Notes: generated from the sequence alone by a model not told the origin. Numbered from the stretch's first letter, positions 11,254 through 24,099 are shown. The stretch is 64,000 nucleotides of DNA from Macrocybe gigantea (GCA_011319805.1 SJRY01000038.1:434001-498000), one strand, 5' to 3'. Numbers and translations: made by a program.

Positions 11254-12482
11254 CTAAGGATTCATCACGACTAGCTTCCTGCCTGGAGCGCACATGCTGC
11301 CTCGCCAAGGATCTGCCTCTTCATCGGTCACGGTCTCACAACTGACCCTACGTCGACGCCGGGACCGTTCAGGTCCATCGGCAGGTGTGGCGGACGCGTC
11401 GGTATTGTGCGCCGTTTGGCCGTCTAGAGGGGGCTGCGCTGGTGCAGGTTGAAGAATCCTCGCCACTGTCCTCTGCACCCATTCGGAAGGCACATATCCC
11501 GACTTATCTGCATGTATATGCTTAGCGGCTTGGCCAGCCGCGCCACGAGATGTGGTGGAAGACAGCACTCCGCGTGCGGGCGCCTTCGCGAGGACACCCT
11601 GCAGCGCTGATCTGCTTTGCGCTCGTTCACCAACGTGAGGCGGTTTATCACTGCTGTTCACGTTGTCTTTCTTCGGCGACGGGGCGGCGAGCAGGGACAC
11701 GCGCGGCATCCAGTCTGACGGCGATGGAGCTTGCGGCTGCTGTCTCGCGAGCCGCTCCGCTCTTCCAAGGTCACACTGCTCCGACGCCCTACTTACCCGA
11801 CTGCTCGGCGGTTCTGCGCGCATCGGGGGCATGCACGCCTTCGGCCGCTCCTTCCCAATGGCCTTCACTCGCTGCAGCAGGCTCCTCATTACACCGCGGT
11901 ACGTCTTTGCGAGCCTGTTCAGCGCCTCGCTCGCCATCCTCTGGTCCTCCGCCACTGGGAGGCCGAAAGGGCGCATGGCGTAGTCGTGCAAGTCCATGCC
12001 GGCACGCGCGAAGAACTCGTGTATCGCGTCCTTGACATGCCGCGTGACGTGTTTCGTCATGTTGGGATCCTTCTCCCCATTCGGTCCGACGGGCGCCTTT
12101 GCATGTGCTGCCCTCGAGAGGTCGCGGCAGAGCTCGACGATGCCCATCCATTCCTCGTCAGTCAGCAACATGGCCCGCACATCTGGAGGCAGTCGGCGTC
12201 TGAGTTCCTCAAGGTCGTCTATCTCACGGGTTTTTTTCTGAGGTCATCGGTCAGCGTAAGATGGTTAGGAAAGGAATGATATGAAGAACGTACCGGGGCA
12301 GGAGGGTCTTTTGTCAGAGTTTGCGGATCAACGCGTATATATTTAGGACGGGAGGGAATAGGCATCTTTGTCGACAAGTAGAAACGAGAGACTCTGACGT
12401 TCTGCCTTTCTGCAAGGCGGGAAATGTCGGCTAACAGCAATGCATGAGCCTTTATATCTGCATACATATCGATCGTTGACAT
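11254..12482 (-). CDS. Hypothetical basic protein, two exons
   Basis: Function not recognised. Exon 1 starts at 12482 (MSTIDMYADIKAH) or possibly at an in-frame ATG at 12503, and ends at a GT donor near 12292. An intron of about 55 nt joins it to the large second exon, which continues KKTREIDDLEELRRRLPPDV and LTDEEWMGIVELCRDLSRAA. The first half looks folded and helical. The second half is proline/serine/alanine-rich and low in complexity, with a basic SRRRRR cluster near the C-terminus that could be a nuclear signal. The total is about 370 residues. The coding GC content is clearly higher than in the flanks, which supports a real gene. Confidence 0.6.
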
Positions 12483-13910
12483 CCTGAATAATCGCCACAC
12501 CACTGATTTCGCCTTGATAATCGTACGCCATGTTGAGAAAGAAGAACCGCTGGTTTGTGGCGGTAGGTCCGTGTTTGCGTCTGATCTAAGATACGGCAGG
12601 GAAATTCGGAACCAAGGGATGATTTATCACGCCTGCTATCCGGTCCAGATTCAAGACATCGCTTAGAGAGGCAAGGCGTGCCACTCAGCTGACCGACCTC
12701 GAGAATTCCAGAAAACTGGTGGCTTGCAAAATGAAGCTTGGGCGCTTCACAGGGATGCGAGCCAGCGAAAGAAAGAGGACGGAAAAATAAAAAGCAACGG
12801 AGATCCCGAGTTTCACGTCCAGCATGTACACGACGCGAGACTTCGATCTTAGCATCTCGTGTTTGTTTGACTCTTTTTGAGAAGCACTTTGGGCGGCGAT
12901 CAACATGCTCGTCTAGAAAGGATGGAATGGGATCAGCAATTGGCTTTTCGGCGCTGAAGGTGAGCCATTTCTTACATTGCACGTGCTAGCTTGTCTACGC
13001 ACATCACTTACCTCCAGCTCCCCAGCAGCTCCGCGGCGACCACGTAGCGCCAATTTGGACTAGCTGAGACCATGGCTGTCGCTCATATGTATGTGCCAAT
13101 GAATGCGTGTGCTTTGCGCGTGTCTTTGATGCCCCGTTATATGGGCGCCTGGAAAAGAGAAAAAAGAACACGCAAAAAACAGACGCGTCTGAGCTACGAA
13201 TCACGTGCACCGCTCACTCATGTAAAATACCGACAAATAAGAGTAGCCGTCGAACGCGTCGATACTCTCCACTGCTTTGCCTCCGTTCATCATCGCCTAG
13301 TTCGACTGCTCATTTTTTTGTATGATACATATTCCTTATTTTTGCAGGCAAACTTTGGATCGTCGCCGTAAATTCAATGATTCGCCAACGCTGCCAACAA
13401 GCACTGAATGCTCAGACATACCGTGCTCGATGCACCTTCCGACTTCTTTCAGGGCTGGTTTACTCCTCTACTATTGAATCTAAGTCGTTCATGGAGATTA
13501 CCCAGCAGTCAATATGACCACTGCAGAGATACCCTCAGGCTACAGCAGTGGACCGCGCTTAGACAGATTGGGCTAGTTGCCGCGCTTGTGGCACTTTGCA
13601 GTTGACAGTTCATGAACACGGCCGACGTTTCGACTTCTACTGCAGCCGTGCGCCGGAATCCTCACAATCGCGCCCGATCGTAGTTTACGGACTCTAGGCA
13701 TCAAGGAAGCTTGGCACATCGCTACCTTGTGTAACGCAGTGTCGGTGAGTAATTGAGATCGTATCGACAAACCGATAATCAGAAGCTGCTATTGTATCTT
13801 CCTTAGCCTTCGCCAGCGGCAGCGGAAAATGTCTGACCATATATCGGCGAAGGTCACTAGCTTCAGGCAACGAGGGTCTTTGTATCTTTCAGATCTACGC
13901 GAGTCGAGCC
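12483..13910. other. Intergenic, no gene recognised
   Basis: This includes the promoter side of the minus-strand gene at 11254-12482 and the 3' flank of the first tandem paralogue. Open frames on both strands (for example minus 12452-12982) show no family signature. Confidence 0.4.
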
Positions 13911-14542
13911 TCATTCGATCCCCCGTGATCCTGAATCTGAAGAACTTTCAGACTCTTTTCCAACAGTTCTGCTCTTCTGCCTTGAAGGATCACTAGTCGC
14001 TGAAATGGCGATATCGGCTCCTACATGCATTGCCATATGCATGGCACTGGCGTGTTTCGCGTTCAGCACCCACAGAAAGTTGGTCTCCTGGTTCGTGTGC
14101 TCATCGGAAATATCGTCATTATAGCCGGTCGCTTCCATCTCCTGTGCCATTTCGCCGAATAGCCTATCCATTCCTTCGCAGCCATCTTTCGCAACGGAGA
14201 CAGGTGCGTCTTGCGTCAAGAATTCCCGCTGGCCGTCGATAATCTTCTTTGTCTGCATCCAGCCGTACAGGGCTGACTGTCTTGCACCGTCGATGGCTCG
14301 CATCATATGAGCGAGTTGTTCGGGTACTGTCTCCGTGTCCTCCACGTACGAGGATAACGCAGTATCGCTCGTGATCGCAGAGTTTATTGACATGGACTGA
14401 AAGTAAATTCAGCTAAGTTCTTGAAAATAAACACACGAGATTGACGGACGCTAATGCTACGACTGTCGCTTTCATCCGACGTGTCCGCTTCGTCAGTTGG
14501 GTGGACGCTGTTCTCTCTTAGTTCTGTAGGTGACTTTGACAT
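13911..14542 (-). CDS. Tandem paralogue A, hypothetical two-exon protein
   Basis: Function unknown. Exon 1 (14542-14451) encodes MSKSPTELRENSVHP and a Ser/Asp/Glu-rich tail. A 54-nt intron follows, then exon 2 (14396-13911). The core reads QLAHMMRAIDGARQSALYGW, then QREFLTQDAPVSVAKDG, then WVLNAKHASAMHMAMHVGAD. The same order of blocks and the same intron position and phase occur in the paralogue at 15765-16344. Total about 190 residues, acidic and serine-rich at both ends; no signal peptide or membrane segment. No Pfam-type domain was recognised. Confidence 0.7.
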
Positions 14543-15764
14543 CTTGTTCGGTAAGACGGCCGCTGTGTTTGCCTTTCAAGATCGTACGATATGAATGCTT
14601 TCTTTATATGCAAGAAGTCTAGCAGTTCAGAAGCATTGGCACTGCGCACAGCATGTGAGTGAGTCATTATCTTCACAGCTATTCGTGTGCAGCGCATCTC
14701 TTTTTTCAGCGAGCTTTGACAGTGGCAAAAACCAGCTTTGATTGGTAAAGCTCAGGTCGAGCTATTTTCGTCTGCACTTCATGGCACGGTACGTAATAGG
14801 GGTTAAAAGGTGGGTCAGATGAGCATTTCGTTGCACGCTTTGCTCTTTGAATCGCCGCATCCTGACGTAGATGCGGTCTTGGCCCGATAACGAATTCATA
14901 GACTCGTGTCCTGATTACCATATACTCATGCATGGCAAGTCAACAAACTGATGTTTTATTTCCCCTGCTGACATAAATCATTGATCACAGAATTAATGCT
15001 ATACATGTACGGGGAATGCTCCCACAATCTGCTTCGCCACAAGCATGACTTGGTCCCACGGTTGTTGACGGCCGCTCTAAAGGCTCTTCCACCTGCCGAG
15101 TGACTTGTTCAAAAAGTTGCTATATCCGTGTCTCGACAGAATGCCGTTTCTGAGGCCGCTGAGCAGGTATGGTGATTTCATGATCAAGTCTATGTTTTCC
15201 GATACCTTTCTTATTTTAAAGATAGCTGAGCATGTTTTTTAAGTTTTCATGTAACAAGTCCCACTTGTTTCTCATAATTACCTTGTCGCCATATCAAAAA
15301 GAAGAGACACGGGGAAAGTTTAAGCATGTGTTGCAATGGCTATCCAATGCTGTAAGCGTGTTTGATCGCATCTGATCATCCTCGCACGCCTTATGTAGCG
15401 AATTGAACTGATTTTTCTTCCACAGCGACGCAATAGGCATTGGGGGATATCATCAATGCTTCAGGTTGTGCGTTGTCCAGTGATTTTGCTGACCACAGGT
15501 TTTCAGTCGCAAGCTAATGTTTCTTCTCTCTGCGGTCAAATCACACAGTCGTCCCTCTCTGTATTGTGCCTCCGATGCCACGCACCTCGAAGATTGGCTA
15601 CGCTGTCTTGATTGATAATAATAGCCCAAACGGAAGAAAAACATAAGAAAAGAAAAAAAAAAGTGCCCATCCACGAGGGCATAGCACAAGAGAGGCGTGT
15701 ATCCAAGATCAGTCATCCAAGTCTTCCTCGTTCCGTATTGCCTGAGCCATCGTCCTTCCCACTT
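14543..15764. other. Spacer between tandem paralogues
   Basis: It contains the promoter of paralogue A and the 3' flank of paralogue B. The stretch upstream of A (about 14600-14880) shares recognisable words with the stretch upstream of B (about 16410-16700), showing that the duplication included upstream DNA. No additional gene is seen. Confidence 0.5.
14603..14612 (-). promoter_or_regulatory. TATA box of paralogue A
   Basis: The minus strand reads GCATATAAAG about 60 nt before the start codon at 14542. The identical ten bases occur before paralogue B. Confidence 0.5.
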
Positions 15765-16344
15765 TCAAGAATCTTCAGAGCCTGCGGCCGCAATATCGGC
15801 ACCAACATCCAAGGCCTTGTTTGCCGCGCTGGCTTGCTTTGTGTGCAGGGCATGCATCAATCGGACCTCTCTGTTTGGGCTCCCGTCGGTCGCCTTATCT
15901 GGACTGGTGTCCGTGGTAACGTTTCCCGCGACCCCGTCCAACAACCTGTTAATTCCCTCCTGGGCGTCTTTCATGACAGGAGAAGGGACGTCTTGTGCAA
16001 GGGGCTCTTGCTGCCCATCAACTGTTTCTCTTGTCTGGGCCCAGCCGTATAACGCAGCATGTCTGCCACTGTCTACTGCTCGTACCATCGGAACGAGCTG
16101 TCCCACTGTCACAACTGTCCCCTCCTCGCCCGACGATGGGGCGGTGCCACTCGTGACCGTGGAGGTCAACGCCATGGACTACAATTAGCATTAGCTAGTG
16201 TTGCTGTGATGGGTGAGGAAGTGAACAAACGCTGCCGCTCCGATTGTCTGAGAGGTGACCTCCATCGTGGCCTCTGTTCGACGTACGAATCCCGTAGGCT
16301 CCATGGTTCTCGTCTTTGGTTGGCATTGTTCGTTGTGCTGACAT
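15765..16344 (-). CDS. Tandem paralogue B, hypothetical two-exon protein
   Basis: Function unknown. Exon 1 (16344-16231) starts MSAQRTMPTKDENHG and ends in a Ser/Asp/Gly-rich tail. A 52-nt intron is in the same place and phase as in paralogue A. Exon 2 (16178-15765) carries QLVPMVRAVDSGRHAALYGW, EPLAQDVPSPVMKDAQEG and HALHTKQASAANKALDVGAD. This aligns block for block with paralogue A but is clearly diverged, so the duplication is not recent. About 175 residues, no signal peptide or membrane segment. Conserved features to test are the R-x-x-ALYGW centre and the A-x-x-VGADIA C-terminal block. Confidence 0.7.
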
Positions 16345-16410
16345 TCCGCTCAGTAGACTGATGAACACGATGTGCTATCTGGTGTCTCGAGATAGTGTGA
16401 TACAAGAACC

Positions 16411-16420
16411 TTTATATGCT
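16411..16420 (-). promoter_or_regulatory. TATA box of paralogue B
   Basis: The minus strand reads AGCATATAAA, matching GCATATAAAG of paralogue A, about 70 nt before the start codon at 16344. Confidence 0.5.
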
Positions 16421-17630
16421 GACAACCCGTTCACTCAGAAGCCAGTCCAGCATTGGCATGCAGTACAGCATCTAGGTGAGTCAGTGTCCTTATAGCTACA
16501 TATGTCGTTTAGAACTACTTTATCAGCTGAGCTCTGACGCTGGTGAGAATCTCTGCTGAGCGGACAGCATAGGTTGCACTATTTTGACTTCGCCATGACA
16601 TTACGGCATATTAAAGGAGTTATAGAATGGTCAGATGAGTGTTATCTGACTTTTCTAGCCCCCCTGTATTGCCATATCCTGATGCGACATCACAGACTAC
16701 AATAAATCAACAAATGCACGAGCGCACAAGCATTTCTTGCGCGAGTCATGCCGGACATATTCAGACAGATGCGAAGCATGGGTGCCGAATTATACACCGC
16801 GAATGCCTCGCGGGTATCCAAAAGCGCGAGACAGCCTACTTCGCCACACCGTCAGCCTTATACCGTTCTCGGCGAATCAGTCCATTACCATTAATAGAAG
16901 CGTTGGAGCAGGTACGGTGGTACACGGTGAAAGCTCAATGCAGAGCACGTATCGATGACGTTTTTGGAGGGTTACGTCAATCACCGAGGAAGAGAATGAG
17001 TCTGTGGATGCTGTCTATCAGCGGCTATCTTCGTTACCAACTTGGTTAAGTCCGTCAACTATACACAATCATACACGGCCATACAACCTGGTCTCTAGCG
17101 CCTTCCCAACTTACGCCATAAAGTTCAATTGATTTGGACGAGAATAGGCTTCACATCGTTCCTGCCGCTAAACACTTCCGCAGCAGGAAGGCTCTCATAA
17201 CGCAACTTTGTGAAGAACAGCATTCGGACACGCTGGTGATTTTTCATGCTCAATTCTTAGTAAGCTTTTCGTTTTCTTACCACCTCCGCCCGCAACTATA
17301 TCTTCCTCTCTATCCGCAGAATCGACGAATCCTGACACACATGATCCATGGCGGCCCTTGTATATGGCTAATTCTCCTCGGCATTCGACATAACTATGTA
17401 TGACAGCTTTTTGGGATTTAGTTCGCTACTCAGACGGTAGGCTGCAGCTAAAGCTTAAGCTTATTACATGAGGTTGCCCTAGGCGTCAACCCCGCAGCAT
17501 TGCAGCTACTCTCATGTACATTCGCCGCAATTGCTTGTGATCCGCAAGTTTTGAATGGAATTCGTTGGCGCTTACAGGATCTCATTTACGATTTCCTCGT
17601 TCACACGAAACCCTAGCGCTCACAAGAGGA

Positions 17631-17637
17631 TATAAAG
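17631..17637 (+). promoter_or_regulatory. TATA box of the 3'-5' exonuclease gene
   Basis: TATAAAG lies 67 nt upstream of the start codon at 17698, preceded by a mixed promoter-like stretch. Confidence 0.45.
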
Positions 17638-17697
17638 CAAGCTACGCCAGATCGTTGATTTTCACCCACATCGTGCGTGCTATCAGGTTCTGCAAGA

Positions 17698-18505
17698 ATG
17701 TCGACCACCAACGCCTCCATTATTGATACTTTACCTCTTCTCGAGGAGTGCCTCATTCACATTTGTCCCGAGCCACTTCCTGATGGCTTTTGCCTAGCCA
17801 TCGATGTCGAAGGCATCGATTTATGTCGCAATGGACAGGTTGCTCTTGTCCAAGTCATGTCCAACATATCCCCCGTCGTATGGTTGATAGACGTCGCAGT
17901 CCTCGGAAGCGACGCCTTCAACCATGCTGCTCCTGGTGGAAAAACTTTGAAGGCCGTGCTGGAGGATATCAGTGTTAAAAAGGTGTTTCGGTTATCCCTG
18001 AAAGATTAAGACCTACTTTTCTGACATCGAGATAAACCAGGTCTTCTACGATGTCCGCAACGACGCAGATGCCTTCTTCAACATCTACGACGTGGACATG
18101 CAAAACGTATATGACCTTCAGGTCCTTGAAGTCGCCGTTCGGCGCTCCAAAGGAATGTCGGTAAAGTTCGTCATCGGTCTCAGCAAGGCTATCCAGCACA
18201 ACCTTGCCCCGCCAAGTGACTGGCAGCTTATCAAGGGTGCCGGACATCGCCTTTTTGCTCCCGAGCTTGGAGGGACATATTCAGTCTTCACACAGAGGCC
18301 TATTGACCCTCGCATATTGGCCTATTGCGCACAAGACGTTACTCTTCTTCTCCAGCTCGAGGCGGCATTGCATAACAAGTTCGGAACGCAGGGCAAAAAC
18401 TGGCAAAGTCGGGTCATCGCTGCCTCTGCCAGTCGAGTGGCAAAGGCCCGAAGCTCTGTGTACGAAGGAGAAGGGAGGCACAAAGCAATTGCGCCTATGA
18501 TTTGA
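17698..18505 (+). CDS. DEDDy-type 3'-5' exonuclease domain protein
   Basis: A predicted RNase D/EXD1-like 3'-5' exonuclease acting on RNA or DNA with two metal ions. Two exons (17698-17982 and 18041-18505) are joined by a 58-nt GT-AG intron. The Exo I motif is AIDVEGID (Asp and Glu metal ligands). Exo II lies in YDVRNDADAFFNIYDV followed by NVYDLQVLEVA. Exo III is AYCAQDVTLLLQLEAAL, with the Tyr-x3-Asp spacing of the DEDDy class. About 250 residues, essentially the domain alone, with no targeting signal. In fungi such stand-alone domains are common, and the substrate cannot be read from sequence. The frame is intact. Confidence 0.88.
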
Positions 18506-20218
18506 TATAAAGCTCTTGACCACCTATGGGACATTGCAATTCGTTTTGTCATTCCCTTCTTTTAGGAGTCGCCTCATAGCTCCGAGTCTTGTAATCCTTC
18601 AGTAAGACAATTTTTCAGGTATTCCGGATTGCTGTACACATCGATATGTACAAACCTATGCGATAGTGATGATTCTTCTCCTCTCTTTATCTGCTCGTCA
18701 CATTCTGAACTCATCTTGGCTGACTAGACGGCTGCGTAGTGATATGAGTATCGTGACTGTCCATCATGTGGAGGTTGTCGAATGTTGCAAGCTTCTGTCG
18801 TTGGACAGTGTGCCTTCAAGTTCACAATTATTGTACTACTTAACCATACAAGAGATGACTCCATAGGTAACCACAAGGGGACCATTGATACCCACATCAG
18901 TCCATTCTGGCGGGAAACAAGCTCTTCGTAAGGTTGGTTCGACTCATAGGTGTCTCCGTTCTTTCGACGCAACTTAGACATGGTCTCTAGCTACGGATGT
19001 CGACTTAGCTGGTATTCAAATTCAGACACCTAAATCTGGCTCATGCATCGATTCTGAGGCAGAAACTGCCAGTAACGTGCGTTCGCCACGGTGATCGATA
19101 TTCTTAGTTGGTAATTTTCTCATCTGATTGTATGGTATTGCTCTACTCAAATATTAGAGGAAGGTGTCCTGTGATCCCGCCTCCAACTCTTTTCCCGTCA
19201 CGTCCATGGGAGCGACACAGATCTAGCATTAGCGCTCGCGCCCGAATTGTCGTCCATTGGTTTTCATTTCCTGAGTACCCATATGCTCCGCATGCTAGGT
19301 GAGAGACGCTGTCAACACCGTTTACACGATAAACTGACGAAACGCCGCCGTTGCGGCCGTTTGAATCCTGGTAATGTTCGTAACCTTCTTTGAGTCCCCC
19401 CCACATAGGTTGCTGCTTTTGGATTGAAACACCTTACGGTCATGAGAAACAGTTCCCGTCTGCGGTCTTATACGCATTGGGTTAGCATGCCGCACAAGCG
19501 CTGAATACGAAATCTTCTGGGTTCGCTCACCTGTCCACGTTGTTTCAATGAATCGTTCTCGTATTCACTTATCACACATCTTGGCATGGCCCGATATAAT
19601 GCTCAGCGATCATCCACAGTTCGACCAGATGCAATTATTAAGGCTGCTTCCAACTAATGGCGACGTTTCAACAAAGCAAAAATCATGAGTGTGGTGATCC
19701 TAGAATCAGCAAGTGGCCAGATTTTAGCGCCTGGATGTCCTGAGGCCCGAATAACTGGGATGAAGCTGGGATTCTCGCAAGTCTCCGTTTCGTCACTTAA
19801 GGTTCATTCAAGGATGCCCATTGGTCACCGTGATACCGAGAAGGCACTTCGCATAATTCGTGGACGACAGCATGCATACACGTTGTTTCGAATCCGGGTA
19901 CATGAAGGCAATATAGGCATCGTTGTGTTACTAGCTTCGCCCCGTAGTCCTTCATCTCCTCTTCCTTTGGCACAGCAGTGTTACCCCACATTCGTACTCC
20001 GCGTTCAGACCAAAAAGGTGGGCGTTTTGAATGCAAGAAAAGCGATTCTATTAAGCGATTCATGTAGATTATTCGAGAGCTAGAAAGGAGGATACTTTTA
20101 TAAGTTAGTGCTACAGGACGTTCATCGCGGTATGTTTCACTGTCGTGCCCGTCGTTTCCAAAAAATCCCATCATCTGCAGGGATGTTGAATCCCATCATC
20201 CGCATCTATGATATTTTT
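18506..20218. other. Intergenic, no gene recognised
   Basis: Moderately AT-rich with scattered short open frames on both strands and no splice-linked or motif-bearing exons. It is the 3' flank of both the exonuclease and the following minus-strand gene. Confidence 0.45.
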
Positions 20219-23200
20219 TTATCGCCTTTTCTTCTTTGACTTGGCGTTCTGCGCATTTCCATTACTCTTTGTGGGCAGCACTGGTGTCGCTTTGGCAGGC
20301 GCAGCCGCGGGTGCGGTTGTTTTGGTAGCCGGCAGCCTAGGGTCTGTGGGCTTGGCCGGAACAGGGGGAGGAGCGGGCTGAGTCTTTGCCTGTGCCTGAG
20401 TCTTCGCCTGGGCTGGCGCAGAAGCGGTGGAGCCCAGGGTGACCTGCTCCGGCACCACAAACGACGAATTGTTGTAAGATTCGAGCGCCGATAGCAGCTT
20501 GTTGCTGTCGAACGCGTCGAGGCTAAGGTTGCCCACGAGATCGTCTTCGTCGCGTCCGGGAGGCATCCAGGTGGCATGCTTGGTTTGGGAATGGGGCTCC
20601 GCAAACGGCTCGTCCCGCGATGCACCCCATCGCGAGGTCTCATCCATCATGCCCTTTGTCTCTGCCAAGAACCATTCCTCGTCCAGGGGCGGGACGCCTG
20701 CGGGATGAGATACCGGCTCTGTGGATGGCGTGGGCACCATGGAGCTCGACTCTGTCTCCGTCTCATCCTCTCCATACTGGAAGATATTCGTGAACATAGT
20801 GCGTGGCTTGCTAGGCTTTGGCTCGACGATATCGAGTATGTGCTTCGAGTCTGTAGGCAACCTCTCCACCTTCTGTCCGTCCTCATCATCCAATACGTCC
20901 TCGATCATCACATGCTTGCTGGCTTTTGGCTTGGCAGCCTTCGATGCTTGCTTCTTCAAGATGCTGGTCAAGCTCGACTCGTTGCGATAGGAGCCGACGT
21001 CGGGCAAGTCGGTGAACCCGAACCTGGGGCTAGGAGAAACGGGATCTGACATTCTCCTGACTCTCTGTCCGTCGGACGGATGGGCGCCCGGAATAGGCAT
21101 TGTAACAGACTTCTCGACAGGAGGCGACTGAGTCCTGGTGTACGGGTTCCAGACTTGGTGACCTCCTATGGACTGAGGGATGTGCTGCGGAGCATGCTCT
21201 CGAGCAGACCATCGAGAGTGACTATTAGTTGTGGACTGGGCGGAGTCTGCGGCTGCTCGCGGCTCAGAGTGGGGTGGGACCCAGACGTCGTGAAGAGAAT
21301 GGTTCGAATGATGTGCCGCTTTCGAGGAAGATGGCAGGGCGGCCTGGAAACCGCTCGCCATGGATGCGCGCATCTGCTCTTCTTGGAACTTCAACAGCTT
21401 GGCCTTCAACTCCTCCTCGGCAGGATTCTGCGACGCGCTCGTCGACGGCAGGACGCCCGACGTCTTGCCTGGCTGGCCCCGCACAGCCGCTGCTCCGTTC
21501 TGCTTCACGCTCTTCTCCGCCGCTTGCATCTTCGCTTTCATCGCCATATTCCACGGCGACTCCTCCTCTTCCGCGTGCACAGCCTTCGTCACAGCTGGGG
21601 CCGGGGCAGCTTTGAGCGGCGGCTGCGACGACGATGGCGCACCGAACCGGGTCATGCGCGACCACGGGATCTCTTGGTTCACGGAACGGACGGGGGCACA
21701 TCGAGTCTGTGAGTGTGGGGATCAACGGGTTGTGGCGGCTGTTTCACGCGGATTGTGCGACCCCAAGTGTCGTCCTGGAACGCCTGGCTCTGGTTCATCG
21801 GTTGGTGCTGATGCTGCTTGAGCGCGTTAGCTTCCTGCCCCTTCTTCCGCATCATCATCTCCCATGGTGACTCTTCTGCAGCAGCTTGGGCGGCGGCTGG
21901 CTTCGACGAAGGGGTTGGGGCCGCTTTGGGTTCCGGGACCTTGCCCGCCTTGCGAATCGTACGCATCCAGGGGGACTCTTCCTCTACTGAGGAATCGGCA
22001 CCAGTGGTAGTCTCGGCAAAGCGGACAGAGGGTTTCATGGAGCTCAGGCGCGGTGTAGAGGAGAGATCGTCATCTTTGCTGAACATGGCGTTGAACGGAT
22101 TGCTGCTATTTTTGGCCGCTGGCACGCTGACGCGCGGCGTGGACGGCGACGGTGTATCTGCCTCCAGGGCGGCGGCGTCCTTAACGGTAGCTGAGGAGGG
22201 CATGTCAATCTCCGCCTTGCCTGCACCAGCTTTCTTGGCGGCCTGGCGCTGCTTCTTGTTCAGCTTTCTTGTGAGCGGAGACCCGGATGTGGGGAGTGGA
22301 TCGGGGACGGGCTCGGTAGCTGGCTCAGGAGACGACTTCGGGGCAGCAGTGCGACCCCAGGCGCTGACAGTGAGGACGGGGCCGGACTTGCCTTCAACCG
22401 GGAACCCACCAGTTACGCGGACGTCCTGGCTCTCAACGGGATGCTGCTCATCGGAGGCATTCCACTCCTCGACAGACTCGTGCACCGACGTCACTTGAGA
22501 CAGATTAGACGACTTGATTCGCCAGCCAGAGGGCCTGAGTGAGGCGCCGAAGGCAGGAGAGGGCGCGGCGTCCTGGCTCTGCGACAGACGACGGCCGCGG
22601 GCTATGTCACTCGGCTTGGGCGTGCGCACTGGGTCAGTCGGGGAAGCGTTCGCGTCCCAGATCTGGTTCTGCGCCTTGTCGCTCGGCGTTGAGTTTGGGT
22701 TCGGCTTGGCGGAAGGCGTGATGGTCCTCCGCACAAAGGTGCTGTTGTCGTCGAGCTCGACGCGGAAGGGTGGATTGTTGAACAGGCGGTCCCACTTCTC
22801 AATGTCCTCGTCGTCCTCCTGCTGCTGCGCTGCGTCGTTGGGGCGCGCCTCGTCCTGGAGCGCGCCTCGCTGGCGGATCTCGGCCCTGCGTTTTTTACGC
22901 TCAGCGGCGATGACGTTCTTGCGCTCTTCCTCCTTCTCCACCTGCAGGCGCAGCATCTGTTTTTCGTGCTCGGCGATGATGGCGCGGTCGTCGGCCGGGC
23001 CCGCCTTCTCGAGCCGCCGCTGGTAAATGTTGATCGCGACGTCGATGTCCGCTTTCGCGGCTTCCCAGTGGAACTCCAGGATCTTGGTGACGCGTGTTTG
23101 CATCTTGAAGAGCTCAAAGTCGGCCTCCTCGTCGCTGGAATCGTCGCTGGCCAGGTGGGGCCCGATGTAGGTCGGACTTGGCTTGCGAGTCTTTGATGAG

Positions 23201-24099
23201 GCACGCTGGTCTGTGTCTGGGGGGCGCTTGGGAGGCGCAGGCACGGGCACAGTCGCCGTGAACTGTGTGGTGCCGTACACGGAATGATCGGAGGCACTAG
23301 AGAAAGACTGTGCGAGGTGCTCTGAGGAAGAGGAATACGAGCTGGAATTCGATGTTACGATATTCGAAGTCCATGCGCTCTTGGCGGACGCCTCTGTTGT
23401 ATATGGATGTCTAAAACTGATAGGTAAGGGGATGGACATGTCTTCGTCGACCGAGAATTCCGGCTAGAAAGCGTGGTTTCTAGGTCAGACACGTGTCGGG
23501 GACATCCGCTGAGCAAGGAGACTCACAACGTAGGATGACACCGCCTCGTAGAGTTCATCATCTGAAGTGAAGTCTGCCGGGTCGACGCACGTGTAGCTCG
23601 ATGCGGTAGACTGGGAGGACACGTTGACGGCGCGCGCGCTGGCGGAGAGTGCTGGAGCAGAAGCGGTACTAGGGACATTGAGAAAGGACTGGGTCTTGGG
23701 CTTCGCCACGTTTTCCGTTGGGGCCTCCTCCGGCTCATCTAAGAATTCGGACCCCAGCGCCTTCTCGACTGCTTTCGTCTCCTCGGGCGTCATTTCGCCC
23801 CAGTCTGTATCGGTGAGGTTGGCCTTCCTGAGCCGGGTCTGCCATTCCTCCCTTGCCTTTTGACAGTGCTCCTCTTGCAGCGCCCGACGGAGCAAGGTCT
23901 TCTGGGCTTCGTGTTCGCTCTTCTTTATGCGAGAGTGCACAGGGGTGGTCTTCCATTTCGCATCCTCTTCTCTTGCAACTTCGTCATACCGTCGGTCTAC
24001 CGAGGCTCGTGCAGACACGAGCCACCGCTCGAAATCGCTCCAGAGTTTTCTAACTTGCTTAGCTGGGTTGGGTTTTGATTGTGTATGGATCGTACGCAT
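20219..24099 (-). CDS. Long disordered protein with repeated Trp motif (E/D-x-PW-x3-M/I-R)
   Basis: Function unknown. The start at 24099 gives MRTIHTQSKPNPAKQVRKLW. An N-terminal helical charged region (to about 23720) is joined by an intron (about 23525-23463) to a very long exon reading PEFSVDEDMSIPLPIS. That exon has a helical charged segment (EEERKNVIAAERKKRRAEIR), then mostly Ser/Pro/Ala-rich sequence. A tryptophan-centred motif recurs: ESPWMRTIRKAG, ESPWEMMMRKKG, DDTWGRTIRVKQ, EIPWSRMTRFG and ESPWNMAMKAKM, with Trp codons near 21968, 21863, 21764, 21663 and 21552. The protein ends in a Lys/Arg tail (KSKKKRR). Near 21678 the frame shifts as if one base were missing; the motif continues across it, so I treat both sides as one gene of about 1,270 residues. 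Likely nuclear or cytoplasmic scaffold; this is a guess. Confidence 0.7.

Larger units (their letters stand above)
16345..17697. other. Intergenic, no gene recognised
   Basis: The left part is promoter of paralogue B with the duplicated upstream words. The rest, up to the exonuclease promoter, holds only short open frames without motifs. Confidence 0.45.
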
